Positions 24,672 to 33,041 of a DNA stretch of 64,000 nt are shown here, one piece after another (within the stretch, counting starts at the first letter, position 1; each line of letters starts with the position of its first letter). A program made the position numbers and the translations under genes. The notes below the pieces were generated by a model. It did not search any database. It saw only the letters and a program-made list of their open reading frames with translations, and had not been told where the DNA came from. Source of the DNA: Micromonospora siamensis. GTDB taxonomy: Bacteria; Actinomycetota; Actinomycetes; Mycobacteriales; Micromonosporaceae. The stretch lies in the NCBI RefSeq assembly GCF_900090305.1, contig NZ_LT607751.1, positions 124,001 through 188,000 on the forward strand, in the 5' to 3' direction.

Positions 24672-27507
24672 GCTGCGGATCCGGGGCAAGCTCGCCCTCC
24701 TGGTGATCATTCCGCTGCTCAGCATGGCCGGACTCGCCGTGCCGGTGGTGGTCGACCGGATCGACACCGCCCGGCAGGCGGGCGCGATCGCCGACACCGT
24801 CCGCGTCGCCAGCCGGGTCGGCAGCCTGGTGCAGGACCTCCAGCAGGAACGGCTGCTCTCGGTGGGGCTGCTGCTCGGCCGGGTCAGCCGGACCGAGCTG
24901 ATCCAGAAGGCGGCCATGGTCGACGACCGGGTCACCGACCTGCGCGCCGAACTCGGCGACGAGCTGCCCGGCCCGGTCGCCACCGCCCTGGACGGCGTAC
25001 GCCGGCTGGCCGACCTGCGGACCGCCGTGCTGGCCGGCGCGGCCACCCCCGGGCAGATCATGGAGACCTACGGCCCGGTGGACACCGCGCTGATCGACTC
25101 GCTGCGGCTGGTGTACGACGTGGACACCCGTACCTCCGCCGGCAAGCAGGTGCTGGCGCTGGACCACCTGCTCCGCGCCGACGAGGGGCTGAGCGCCTGT
25201 GCCACGCTGATCGTGCTGGTCAAGGCCACCAAGGATCCCAAGGTGGTGGCCGGCTTCATCGCCTGCATCTCCGCGTTGCAGGTCGACAACACCAAGTTCC
25301 GCAGCCTGATCACCCGCGAGCAGTTCAAGCTGGCCCAGCTGGACGACGCGGCCACCGCGGCGCGGACCAGCCCCACCTTCCTCACCGACAGCGTGCGCGA
25401 CCCGGTGGGCGCGATCGACCCGGTGCCGCTGGACGCGCTCTTTCCGTCCGTCCGCTCCATGATCACCCTCGGCCAGTTCGTCGAGAAGAAGATCGTCGCG
25501 GACGTCATCGCCGAGGTCACCGTCGAGCAGCGGCGGGCGCTCACCACCGCCTGGCTGCTCGGGGGTGTCGCCGTGGCGATCCTGCTGCTGGTGGTCGGCC
25601 TCAGCATGGCGGTGGCCCGGACGGTCGCCCGCCCGCTGACCCGGCTCACCCGCTCCGCCGACCGGGTCGCCCGGGTCGCCGAGGAGGAGCTGGTCCGGGT
25701 CGCCGACGACGAGACCGAGAGCGCCCCACCGGTCCGCCTCGACCCGGTCGACGTCCGCGCCCAGGACGAGATCGGCGACCTGGCCCGCGCCTTCGAGCGG
25801 GTGCAGAGCACCGCCGCCCGGCTGGTGGAGCGGCAGGTCGCCGGCCGACGCAACGTGGCCCAGATGTTCGGGCACGTCGGCCGCCGTACGCAGAACCTGG
25901 TCGGCCGGCAGATCGCGCTGATCGACCAGCTGGAACGGCAGGAGACCGACCCGGGGCGGCTGGAGCAGCTCTACCGGCTCGACCACGTCTCCAGCCGGCT
26001 GCGCCGCAACGCGGGCAGCCTCGTGGTGCTCTCCGGCGCGGCCGGCGCGGACGGCCCGGTGGCCCCGGTGCCACTGGCCGACGTGGTCCGGCTGGCGCTC
26101 GGCGAGATCGAGGACTACACCCGGGTGGACGTGCAGGTTCCGCCGGGCGTCTCGGCGGCGCCGGCGGTCGCCGGTGACCTGGTGCTGGTGCTCGCCGAGC
26201 TGATGGAGAACGCCACCGTCTTCTCGCCGCCGCACACCCGGGTGGTGGTCGGCGGGGAACTCACCGAGACCGGGGCCCGGCTGTCCGTGGTGGACCGGGG
26301 CATCGGCATGACCGAGGAGCGGCTGGCCGAGGAGAACGCCCGGCTGACCCGGCGGGAACGGCTCGACCTGGCCCCGACCGAGGTGCTGGGACTCTTCGTG
26401 GTCGGCCGGCTGGCCCGCCGGCACGGCCTGGCCGTGGAGCTGGTGACGACCGGCGGGGGCGGCGTCACCGCCCGGCTGGAGATCCCGGCGGCGCTGCTGG
26501 TCATCCGACAGGCCGATCGGGAGGGCGCCACGGTCGCCCGGGCCACCGTGCCGGCCCGGGACCGGCGGTCACCGATCGCGCTGGACGCGGCCCGCCCGGG
26601 CCGGGCGCTCACCTCGGCCCCCGAGCGCCGCTCCCCGGCCGAGGTCGCACTGCCGGCCGGCTTCGACCCGGACCTGCTCGACCGGGCCACCCGGAGCATG
26701 GCCGACGGCCGGCCGTGGGACGCCTTCGGCTCCGGTGGCCGACCCGACCCCGCCCCCGCCGGTCCCGCCGCCGCGCCGCTCGAACCGCTCCTGCCGTCCG
26801 CTGCCGGGACCGCCGAGCCACCGATGGACCCCTATCGGCTCGCGCCGGCCAACCCCGTCGCCGCGCCGGTGGACCCGTACCGGCCGGCGCCGGTCGGGGT
26901 CACCGAACCGCTGCCCCGGCGCACCGCGACGGCACCGGCGGGCGACACCGTGCCGCTGACCCTCACCCCGGCCACCACCGCGTTCCTGGAGCTCGGCACG
27001 CCGGCCACCCCGGCGGCCCCCGCCGGTCCGGCCTCGGCGTTCCGGCAGCGGGTACCCGGCGCCAGCCTGCCACCGGCCGGCCCGGCCGCCCGGCCGGTGG
27101 GTGGGACCGCCGCCGACCCGGCCGCCGCCCGCGCGCTCGTCGAGGAGTTCCAGTCCGGGGTACGCCGGGCGGAGCAGCGCCATCCCGGCAGCTGGCCGCC
27201 CGCGCCCGCCGCCGCGCCGCCACCCGTCGCGACCCCACTGGTCACCGCGCCCGTCGTCGCCTCACCCACCGCCACGACGCCGCTGGTCACCGCGCCCGCC
27301 GCCGCTCCGACCCGGCCACGGCTGAGCCGCCGGGTGCCCGGAGCGAACCTGGCCGTCAGCCCGCACGCGGCCCCGCCGCCGGTCAGCTCCGGCCCCGGCG
27401 ACCCGGCCCAGGTGCGGGACCTCATCACCGAGTTCGAGGCGGGCGTCGCCCGTGCTCTCCGCGAAGTCAGTCCAGGCCCCCGGAACGAAGAGGGATCATC
27501 ACGGTGA
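24661..27507 (+). CDS. conservon sensor histidine-kinase-like protein (NIT-HAMP-HATPase)
   Basis: The 948-residue protein matches the CvnA type. In order: a first membrane helix (residues 9-28), an NIT-type helical sensor domain (to about 300), a second helix (AWLLGGVAVAILLLVVGLSM), HAMP, a degenerate dimerisation region (FGHVGRRTQNLVGRQIALID), and a HATPase_c domain with LVLAELMENATVFSPPHTR and VDRGIGM. No canonical phospho-acceptor H-box is seen. The last 330 residues are Pro/Ala-rich and contain two copies of RVPGA(S/N)L followed by an (E)EF..GV.RA helix. It is coupled to the Roadblock gene by GTGA. In Streptomyces these proteins form a membrane complex with CvnB-D. Confidence 0.9.
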   Translation: MLARLRIRGKLALLVIIPLLSMAGLAVPVVVDRIDTARQAGAIADTVRVASRVGSLVQDLQQERLLSVGLLLGRVSRTELIQKAAMVDDRVTDLRAELGDELPGPVATALDGVRRLADLRTAVLAGAATPGQIMETYGPVDTALIDSLRLVYDVDTRTSAGKQVLALDHLLRADEGLSACATLIVLVKATKDPKVVAGFIACISALQVDNTKFRSLITREQFKLAQLDDAATAARTSPTFLTDSVRDPVGAIDPVPLDALFPSVRSMITLGQFVEKKIVADVIAEVTVEQRRALTTAWLLGGVAVAILLLVVGLSMAVARTVARPLTRLTRSADRVARVAEEELVRVADDETESAPPVRLDPVDVRAQDEIGDLARAFERVQSTAARLVERQVAGRRNVAQMFGHVGRRTQNLVGRQIALIDQLERQETDPGRLEQLYRLDHVSSRLRRNAGSLVVLSGAAGADGPVAPVPLADVVRLALGEIEDYTRVDVQVPPGVSAAPAVAGDLVLVLAELMENATVFSPPHTRVVVGGELTETGARLSVVDRGIGMTEERLAEENARLTRRERLDLAPTEVLGLFVVGRLARRHGLAVELVTTGGGGVTARLEIPAALLVIRQADREGATVARATVPARDRRSPIALDAARPGRALTSAPERRSPAEVALPAGFDPDLLDRATRSMADGRPWDAFGSGGRPDPAPAGPAAAPLEPLLPSAAGTAEPPMDPYRLAPANPVAAPVDPYRPAPVGVTEPLPRRTATAPAGDTVPLTLTPATTAFLELGTPATPAAPAGPASAFRQRVPGASLPPAGPAARPVGGTAADPAAARALVEEFQSGVRRAEQRHPGSWPPAPAAAPPPVATPLVTAPVVASPTATTPLVTAPAAAPTRPRLSRRVPGANLAVSPHAAPPPVSSGPGDPAQVRDLITEFEAGVARALREVSPGPRNEEGSSR

Positions 27508-27971
27508 CCAGTCCCTACCTGCACGACAACGTCGACCACCAGAACGGCGCCCCGGAACTCAGTCCGGAGGCGCGCACCTTCAACTGGCTGCTCGACTCGT
27601 TCACCTCCAGCACCGCGGGGGTGATGGAGGCGATCGCCGTCTCGTCCGACGGGCTGCTGATGGCCATGTCGGCCATCAAGGACCGGTCCAACGCGGAGCG
27701 GCTGGCCGCCGTGGTCTCCGGCATGACCAGCCTGGCCGGCGGCGCCGCCAGCTGGTACGCGCTGGGCGGCCTCAACCGGGTCATCGTCGACATGGCCGAG
27801 GGATACCTGCTGATCAGCGCGATCAGCAGCGGGTCGGTGCTGGGCGTCGTCGCGGACCGCTCGGCCAACCTGGGCACCGTCGCGTACGAGATGACGCTGT
27901 TCGCCGGCCGGGCCGGCGGCGCGCTGACCCCCCGCCTGATCGCCGAGCTGAAGAACGCCGTCCAGCAATGA
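27504..27971 (+). CDS. Roadblock/LC7 domain protein (CvnB type)
   Basis: The 155-residue protein is a single Roadblock/LC7 domain: FNWLLDSFTSSTAGVMEAIA, VSSDGLLMAMS, then LAGGAASWYALGGLNRVIVD and MAEGYLLISAISSGSVLGVV. Such proteins dimerise and act as GTPase-activating or scaffolding partners of the small GTPases in conservons. GTG 27504 overlaps the kinase stop (GTGA) and the stop overlaps the next start (ATGA), so expression is coupled on both sides. Confidence 0.93.
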   Translation: MTSPYLHDNVDHQNGAPELSPEARTFNWLLDSFTSSTAGVMEAIAVSSDGLLMAMSAIKDRSNAERLAAVVSGMTSLAGGAASWYALGGLNRVIVDMAEGYLLISAISSGSVLGVVADRSANLGTVAYEMTLFAGRAGGALTPRLIAELKNAVQQ

Positions 27972-28432
27972 CCCCCGACGTCGCCGGCGAGGGCCCGGAC
28001 CCGGAGCCAGCCGTCCGGATCCGGCCCTACCTGCGGACGTCCCCGACCGGCGCGGGCGACCCGACGCCCGTGCCGCCCACGCCGTCCGCCCCCGGGGGGC
28101 CGAGCGGTCCGCGTCCGTTCGTGCTCACCGCCGGCCGGGTGGCCGGCGCCGACCCGGCGATCGGGTTGGAGACCCAGGTGACCACCCGCTCCGAGGCGGC
28201 CCGGTCGGCCCCGCTGGCGCCCGAGTTGCAGGCCATCGTCGCGCTGTGCGGCGAGCCGATCTCGGTCGCCGAGATCTCCGCCCGGACCAGGCTGCACTTC
28301 GGCGTGACCCGGGTCCTGGTCGGCGACCTGCGCGCCGCCGGCCACCTCGACGTGCACGTCGACGACCGCCCCGACGCCCTTGACCCCGACCTCATCCTGC
28401 GAGTGATCGATGGACTCCGTGCGATCTCCTGA
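27968..28432 (+). CDS. DUF742 domain protein (CvnC type)
   Basis: This is a 154-residue third component of the conservon. The N-terminus has the family motif VRIRPYLRTS. A Pro-rich linker leads to a winged-helix-like DUF742 domain (PLAPELQAIVALCGEPISVA, then FGVTRVLVGDLRAAGHL). Its role in signalling is undefined in the family. It overlaps the GTPase gene by 23 bases. Confidence 0.92.
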   Translation: MTPDVAGEGPDPEPAVRIRPYLRTSPTGAGDPTPVPPTPSAPGGPSGPRPFVLTAGRVAGADPAIGLETQVTTRSEAARSAPLAPELQAIVALCGEPISVAEISARTRLHFGVTRVLVGDLRAAGHLDVHVDDRPDALDPDLILRVIDGLRAIS

Positions 28433-29180
28433 CCGGCCGCCGATCCCTCCGGGCGGGCTCTCGGCCAACAGCGCCGCCGCCCGCTACGGCCAGCCGGCCG
28501 GCCCCGGCCCGGCGACGGGCCACGGGCTGCCGCCGGTGGCCGCCGTGCCGGCGTACCGGCCGCCGGTGGTGCCGCCGCCGGCCGCCACGGTGCCCCGGGT
28601 CCGGCCCACACCCCCGGCCAGCCCGCCGATCCCGGTGAAGATCCTCGTCGCCGGTGGCTTCGGGGTCGGCAAGACCACCACGGTCGGCGCCATCTCCGAG
28701 ATCGCCCCGCTGACCACCGAGGCGGAGATGACCAGCGCCGGGATCGGCGTCGACGACCCGGGCGTACGCTCCGCGAAGACCACCACCACGGTGGCGATGG
28801 ACTTCGGGTGCGTGACCATCGACCGCAGCCTCAAGCTCTATCTGTTCGGCACCCCCGGCCAGGCCCGCTTCGGCTTCATGTGGGACGACCTGGCCCGGGG
28901 TGCGCTCGGCGCGCTGGTCGTGGTGGACAGCGCCCGGCTCGACGACTGCTATCCCGCGATCGACTTCTTCGAACGGGCCGGCCTGCCGTTCGTGGTGGGG
29001 GTGAACGCCTTCGACGGCCGGCTGGCGCACGACCTGGGGGCGATCCGCTGGGCGCTGGCCATCGGCGAGCACGTGCCGCTGGTGCGGTTCGACGCCCGGG
29101 AGCGACTGTCGGTCCGCGACGCCCTGCTGGTCGTCCTGGACCGGGCGCTGGACCGGGCGACGAGGGACCGGGGGGCCTGA
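28410..29180 (+). CDS. conservon small GTPase / ATP-GTP-binding protein (CvnD type)
   Basis: The 256-residue product has a Pro-rich N-terminal tail of about 70 residues and then a Ras-like P-loop domain. The P-loop is VAGGFGVGKTTTVGAISE, the switch region has TTTTVAMDFG, the G3-like motif is LYLFGTPGQ, and GVNAFDG serves as a G4-like motif. It closes the four-gene conservon core. In Streptomyces these GTPases relay signals from the CvnA kinase with help from the Roadblock protein. Confidence 0.93.
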   Translation: MDSVRSPDRPPIPPGGLSANSAAARYGQPAGPGPATGHGLPPVAAVPAYRPPVVPPPAATVPRVRPTPPASPPIPVKILVAGGFGVGKTTTVGAISEIAPLTTEAEMTSAGIGVDDPGVRSAKTTTTVAMDFGCVTIDRSLKLYLFGTPGQARFGFMWDDLARGALGALVVVDSARLDDCYPAIDFFERAGLPFVVGVNAFDGRLAHDLGAIRWALAIGEHVPLVRFDARERLSVRDALLVVLDRALDRATRDRGA

Positions 29181-29225
29181 GCCGACCGACGGCTCGGCAC
29201 CGGCAGGGGGAAGAGGGGGTACGAC

Positions 29226-29750
29226 ATGCGAGGCGGACTGGACGAGACGCTGGCCCGGCTGGCCCGACGGCAGGAGGCGCTGCGGCGGCGCGGCGATCCC
29301 GACGACGCCGTACGGCCGGACGACGAGCCGACGGAGGTGCTCCGGCCGGCGGTCGCCCGACCGAACGCGGGACCGCGCGACGGGCAGTTGCGGGTGGTCG
29401 GTGGGACGGTGGCCGAGGCTGGGTCCCGCCCGGGCCGCCACGAGGCCGGGCCGGATCCGGTCGAGGAGGTCGCCGAGGCGGTACGCCGGGTGCTGGCCGC
29501 GTACCCGGACGTCACGGTGACCCTCCGGGTGGAGTACGACGGGCGGACGTACCCGCTGCGGATCGCGCCGTCCGACGGTGACGTGTCGGTGCGGGCGGAC
29601 CCGCCGGCCCCGCCGCCGGTGTGGCCGCTGGCCGGGCGCCCGACGCCGGGCTGGGAGAGCCACCGGGAGGCGGCCGACCCGGCCGCCCGGCTCGCCGACC
29701 TGATCCGCCGCGACCCGTCCCTGCTGGACGGCACCGCCCCCGACCACTGA
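29226..29750 (+). CDS. hypothetical protein downstream of the conservon
   Basis: The 174-residue soluble protein has a basic N-terminal helix (ETLARLARRQEALRRRG), an acidic linker and a small alpha/beta-looking region (VRRVLAAYPDVTVTLRVEYD, GRTYPLRIAPSDGDV). A ribosome-binding site (AAGAGGGGG) precedes ATG 29226. I recognise no family. It is 45 bases after the GTPase and may be part of the same transcript; a palindrome follows its stop. Confidence 0.65.
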   Translation: MRGGLDETLARLARRQEALRRRGDPDDAVRPDDEPTEVLRPAVARPNAGPRDGQLRVVGGTVAEAGSRPGRHEAGPDPVEEVAEAVRRVLAAYPDVTVTLRVEYDGRTYPLRIAPSDGDVSVRADPPAPPPVWPLAGRPTPGWESHREAADPAARLADLIRRDPSLLDGTAPDH

Positions 29751-29787
29751 CCGGGGCACCTGACCCGGGCAGCGAAGATCCACTCAA

Positions 29788-29839
29788 CTTCCCGGGAAGT
29801 GCTGCCTCGCCACGCCTGGAGGCAGCATCTTCCGGGAAG
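29788..29839. repeat. long-armed intergenic palindrome
   Basis: Arms of 21 bases (29788-29808 and 29819-29839) pair at 8 + 8 positions with a 5-base internal mismatch around a 10-base loop. The loop-proximal ends are GCTGCCTC and GAGGCAGC. The element resembles the one at 62848-62928 in sequence as well as shape. It lies between co-directional genes and could terminate the conservon transcript. Confidence 0.7.
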
Positions 29840-29915
29840 CTGCCCGCGGCGGCGCCGGCCCGGCGGCGCGTCGACGGCAGGGGCGGGACGGGCGCCGGCC
29901 CGCTAGGGTCGGGCG

Positions 29916-32432
29916 GTGGCGGAACCCCACCTGACCCTGACCGCGCTGCTGCGGCCCGCGGCGCTGGACGCCCGACGGGGCGTGGTCCGGCTGCACCCGG
30001 AGGTGCTCACCGCGCTGGCGTTGCGCCCGGGCGACCCGGTCCGGCTCGCCGGTCGCCGGACGACCGCCGGGATCGTCGCGCCGGCCGGCCCGGAGGCCGG
30101 GCCCACCCTGCTGCACGCCGACGACCTGATGCTCGGCAACCTGGGCGTCCGCTCCGGCAGCCAGGTGACGGTCGCGCCGCTGCCGGTCACCCCGGCCCGC
30201 CGGGTGCGGCTCACCGGCCCGGTGGGGATCGTCGCGGCGGTCTCCCCGGAGATGCTGCGGCTCGCGCTGCTCGGCAAGGTGGTGACGGCCGGGGACGACG
30301 TCTCGCTGCTGCCGCAGGACGTCCTGCCGGACGCGTCGGTCCGCGCCCTGGTCGAGGCCGCGCGCCGCAGCCTCTCCAACACCGTCGGGTACGCCTGGAC
30401 CAGCACCCTGCTCACCGTGACGGTGGCCGAGCCCGAGGTCGGCGCGCTGGTCACCATGGAGACCGAGGTCGGCTGGGAACACGGTCCGGTGACCCACGGC
30501 TCGGCCGGTGGCTCCGGCACGCCGGCGGGTTCCGCCGGCACGGGTGCCTGGCCGGGCGGGACCACCGGCGACGAGGCCCCGCCGGGCCGGACGACCGGCA
30601 ACGGGGTCTGGCCGGACGGGGCCACCGGCAACGGCGCCCGGTCCGGCGGGACGGCAACCGCCGACCGGCCCGACGGCCGAGGGCGCGGCCAGTTCGGCGA
30701 CCATGGCCCGGCAGGGTCCGGCGAGCGGGTTCCGGGCTTCTCCACCGGCACGGGAACCGCCGGTGGCGCGGGAACCGCCGGTGGCGCGGGAACCGCCGGT
30801 GGCGCGGGAACCGCTCGTGGGACGGGAACCGCCGGTGGCGCGGGAACCGCCCGGGAGGCGGCGGAACCGGCGCCGAGCGTCGACGAGCTGCCCGGGCTCC
30901 GGGCCCAGGCCGAGCAGCTCACCGAGCTGCTGGACCTCGGCTTCCACCACCGGGAGGTGCTGGACCGGCTCGGCACCGGGGTGTCGCTCGGGGTGCTGCT
31001 CAGCGGCCCGGCCGGTTCCGGCAAGGCGGCGCTGGTCCGGGCCGTCGCGGCAGCGCTGGGCCTGCGGGTGCACCCGGTCTGGGCGCCGGAGCTGGCCGCG
31101 CTGAGCAACGACGCGGCGGCCCGCCGGCTGCGCGAGGCCGCCGCGGCGGTCCGTGCCGCCGGTCCGGCCGTGCTGCTGGTCAGCGACGTCGAGGCGCTCG
31201 CCCCGGCCACCGAGCCCGGCCCGCTGGCCACCGTCTTCGGTCAACTGGTCGGTGAGCTGGTCCGTTCCGGCGCGGCGGTGGTCTGCACCACCGGCCGGCC
31301 CGAGGAGGTCCAGGCCAGCCTGACCGGCCCGGACCTGCTGCCGGTGCGGATCACCGTGCCGCTGCCCGACGCCGCGCTGCGCCGGGAACAGCTGACCGTG
31401 CTCACCCGGCAGGTCCCGCTGGCCGAGGACGTCCGGCTCGACGAGGTGGCGGGGCGTACCCCCGGGTTCGTCCTCGCCGACCTGGCCGCGCTGGTCCGCG
31501 AGGCCGGGGTCCGCGCGGCGCTGCGGCAGCGAGCGGCGGAGAGGCCCACCGTGGCGATGGCCGACTTCTCGGCCGCGCTGGAGGTGGTCCGACCGACCAC
31601 GATGGCCGGTTCCAGCCTGGAACTGGCGGCGGTGACCCTCGACGACGTCGGTGGCCTGGGCGAGGTCAAGGAGAGCCTGACCGAGTCGGTGCTCTGGCCG
31701 CTGACCTATCCGGACACCTTCGCCCGGCTGGGCGTGCAGCCGCCGCGCGGGGTGCTGCTCTACGGCCCACCCGGCTGTGGCAAGACCTACCTGGTGACCG
31801 CGCTGGCCGGGTCCGGCCGGGCGAACGTGCTCTCGGTGAAGGGTGCGGAGCTGCTCTCCAAGTGGGTCGGGGAGAGCGAGCGGGCCGTCCGGGAGCTGTT
31901 CCGCCGGGCCCGCGAGGCCGCGCCCACGCTGGTGTTCCTGGACGAGGTGGACGCCCTGGCGCCGGTCCGCGGCCAGGCCAGCGACGGGGGTACGACCGAC
32001 CGGGTGGTCGCCGCCCTGCTGACCGAGCTGGACGGGGTGGAGACGCTGCGCAACGTGGTGGTGGTCGGCGCGACCAACCGGCCCGACCTGGTCGACCCGG
32101 CGCTGCTGCGCCCCGGCCGGCTGGAACGGCTGGTCTACGTGCCCCCGCCGGACGGGCCGGCCCGGGCGGACATCCTGCGCGCCGCCGCGCGCAACGTGCC
32201 GCTCGCCGAGGACGTGGACCTGGCCGGGCTGGGCGAGGAACTCGACGGTTTCTCCGCGGCGGACTGCGCGGCGCTGGTGCGGGAGGCGGCGCTCGCCGCG
32301 ATGCGGGAGTCGCTGACCGCGGCCACGGTCACCGCCGCGCACGTGGCGACCGCCCGTCGGCGGGTCCGCCCGTCCCTCGACCCGGACCAGGTGGCCTGGC
32401 TGGCCGCGTACGCCGAGAAGCGGGCCGGCTGA
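29916..32432 (+). CDS. CDC48-like two-ring AAA+ ATPase
   Basis: The 838-residue protein has a CDC48-type N-domain (residues 1-170), a Gly/Thr-rich linker with 18-bp repeats (about 185-320) and two AAA modules. D1 has Walker A SGPAGSGKAALVRA, but its Walker B position reads LLVSDVEAL, so the catalytic Asp-Glu is altered. D2 is canonical: YGPPGCGKTYLVTAL, VFLDEVDALAP and the arginine-finger region [17 protein letters not shown]. The GTG start fits the N-domain. CDC48-like proteins unfold or extract substrates using ATP. It is convergent with the gas-vesicle operon with only 4 bases between the stops. Confidence 0.92.
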   Translation: MAEPHLTLTALLRPAALDARRGVVRLHPEVLTALALRPGDPVRLAGRRTTAGIVAPAGPEAGPTLLHADDLMLGNLGVRSGSQVTVAPLPVTPARRVRLTGPVGIVAAVSPEMLRLALLGKVVTAGDDVSLLPQDVLPDASVRALVEAARRSLSNTVGYAWTSTLLTVTVAEPEVGALVTMETEVGWEHGPVTHGSAGGSGTPAGSAGTGAWPGGTTGDEAPPGRTTGNGVWPDGATGNGARSGGTATADRPDGRGRGQFGDHGPAGSGERVPGFSTGTGTAGGAGTAGGAGTAGGAGTARGTGTAGGAGTAREAAEPAPSVDELPGLRAQAEQLTELLDLGFHHREVLDRLGTGVSLGVLLSGPAGSGKAALVRAVAAALGLRVHPVWAPELAALSNDAAARRLREAAAAVRAAGPAVLLVSDVEALAPATEPGPLATVFGQLVGELVRSGAAVVCTTGRPEEVQASLTGPDLLPVRITVPLPDAALRREQLTVLTRQVPLAEDVRLDEVAGRTPGFVLADLAALVREAGVRAALRQRAAERPTVAMADFSAALEVVRPTTMAGSSLELAAVTLDDVGGLGEVKESLTESVLWPLTYPDTFARLGVQPPRGVLLYGPPGCGKTYLVTALAGSGRANVLSVKGAELLSKWVGESERAVRELFRRAREAAPTLVFLDEVDALAPVRGQASDGGTTDRVVAALLTELDGVETLRNVVVVGATNRPDLVDPALLRPGRLERLVYVPPPDGPARADILRAAARNVPLAEDVDLAGLGEELDGFSAADCAALVREAALAAMRESLTAATVTAAHVATARRRVRPSLDPDQVAWLAAYAEKRAG
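30751..30858 (+). repeat. six 18-bp tandem repeats in the AAA+ linker
   Basis: The unit CGGGAACCGCCGGTGGCG occurs six times without gaps (30751, 30769, 30787, 30805, 30823, 30841). Four copies are identical and two are variant. It keeps the frame and encodes a Gly-Thr-Ala-Gly-Gly-Ala repeat, a flexible linker that could vary in length between strains. Confidence 0.9.
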
Positions 32433-32436
32433 CCGG

Positions 32437-32805
32437 TCAGTCGGTGGGCAGCAGCGGGCCGAGGGGGCCGAGGTCGAGGTTCAGGTCCTCCGGGGAGAGG
32501 CCGAAGTGCTCGCGGAGCAGGGTCATCTGCTCCTCCAGCGCCATCAGGGTGGCGCCCATCCGTTCGATCTGCTCGTCGGTGAGGTCGCCGACCTCGACCC
32601 GGCGCAGCGCCTGCCGTTCCATGAGTTGCCGGAGCAGCTCGATGATGGTGAGCACGAGGCTGCCCAGTCCCCGCTCGACGGAGTCCCGGTCGACGGCGAC
32701 CCGGCGGTCCAGCGGGCGGACCCGGGGCGGCTGCCAGGACGGTACGCCCAGCGCGGCGGCCAGCTCGGCCGCCTCGTCCCGCCGTACCGGCCGCGGGTCG
32801 GTCAT
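32437..32805 (-). CDS. gvpK: gas vesicle protein GvpK
   Basis: The 122-residue protein is the last gene of the gas-vesicle operon. It has the GvpK core: VDRDSVERGLGSLVLTIIEL, LRQLMERQALRRVE and IERMGATLMALEEQM. GvpK is an accessory assembly factor needed for vesicle formation in several species. ATG 32805 overlaps the upstream stop as ATGA. Confidence 0.95.
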   Translation of the reverse strand: MTDPRPVRRDEAAELAAALGVPSWQPPRVRPLDRRVAVDRDSVERGLGSLVLTIIELLRQLMERQALRRVEVGDLTDEQIERMGATLMALEEQMTLLREHFGLSPEDLNLDLGPLGPLLPTD

Positions 32806-33041
32806 CCCGGGCTCCCGGGCGGCAGGGCGGGGCGCAGCTCGGGTGGGGTGAGCGAGCCGACCGAGGAGACCAGCGCCCGCAGCGAGACGTACACCAGGTC
32901 GATGTCGGCGATGGCGATGGTGATCTCGCCGCTGATCACCACGCCGGTGGCGAGCACCCGGTCCAGCAGGTCCACCAGGGCCACCGGCCGGTACGCCAGC
33001 GGGTCGTCGGCGCTGCTCGGCGCCAGGGTCTGGGTCACCAT
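32802..33041 (-). CDS. GvpA-family minor gas vesicle protein (GvpS/GvpM-like)
   Basis: The 79-residue protein carries the GvpA-type core VDLLDRVLATGVVISGEITI then IADIDLVYVSLRALVSS. It is the shortest and most divergent of the three GvpA-family proteins here, and its end-of-operon position next to gvpK matches the gvpS gene of streptomycete clusters. ATG 33041 overlaps the stop of the gvpL gene; GTG 33038 would give a GTGA overlap. It probably has a minor structural or nucleation role. Confidence 0.88.
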   Translation of the reverse strand: MVTQTLAPSSADDPLAYRPVALVDLLDRVLATGVVISGEITIAIADIDLVYVSLRALVSSVGSLTPPELRPALPPGSPG

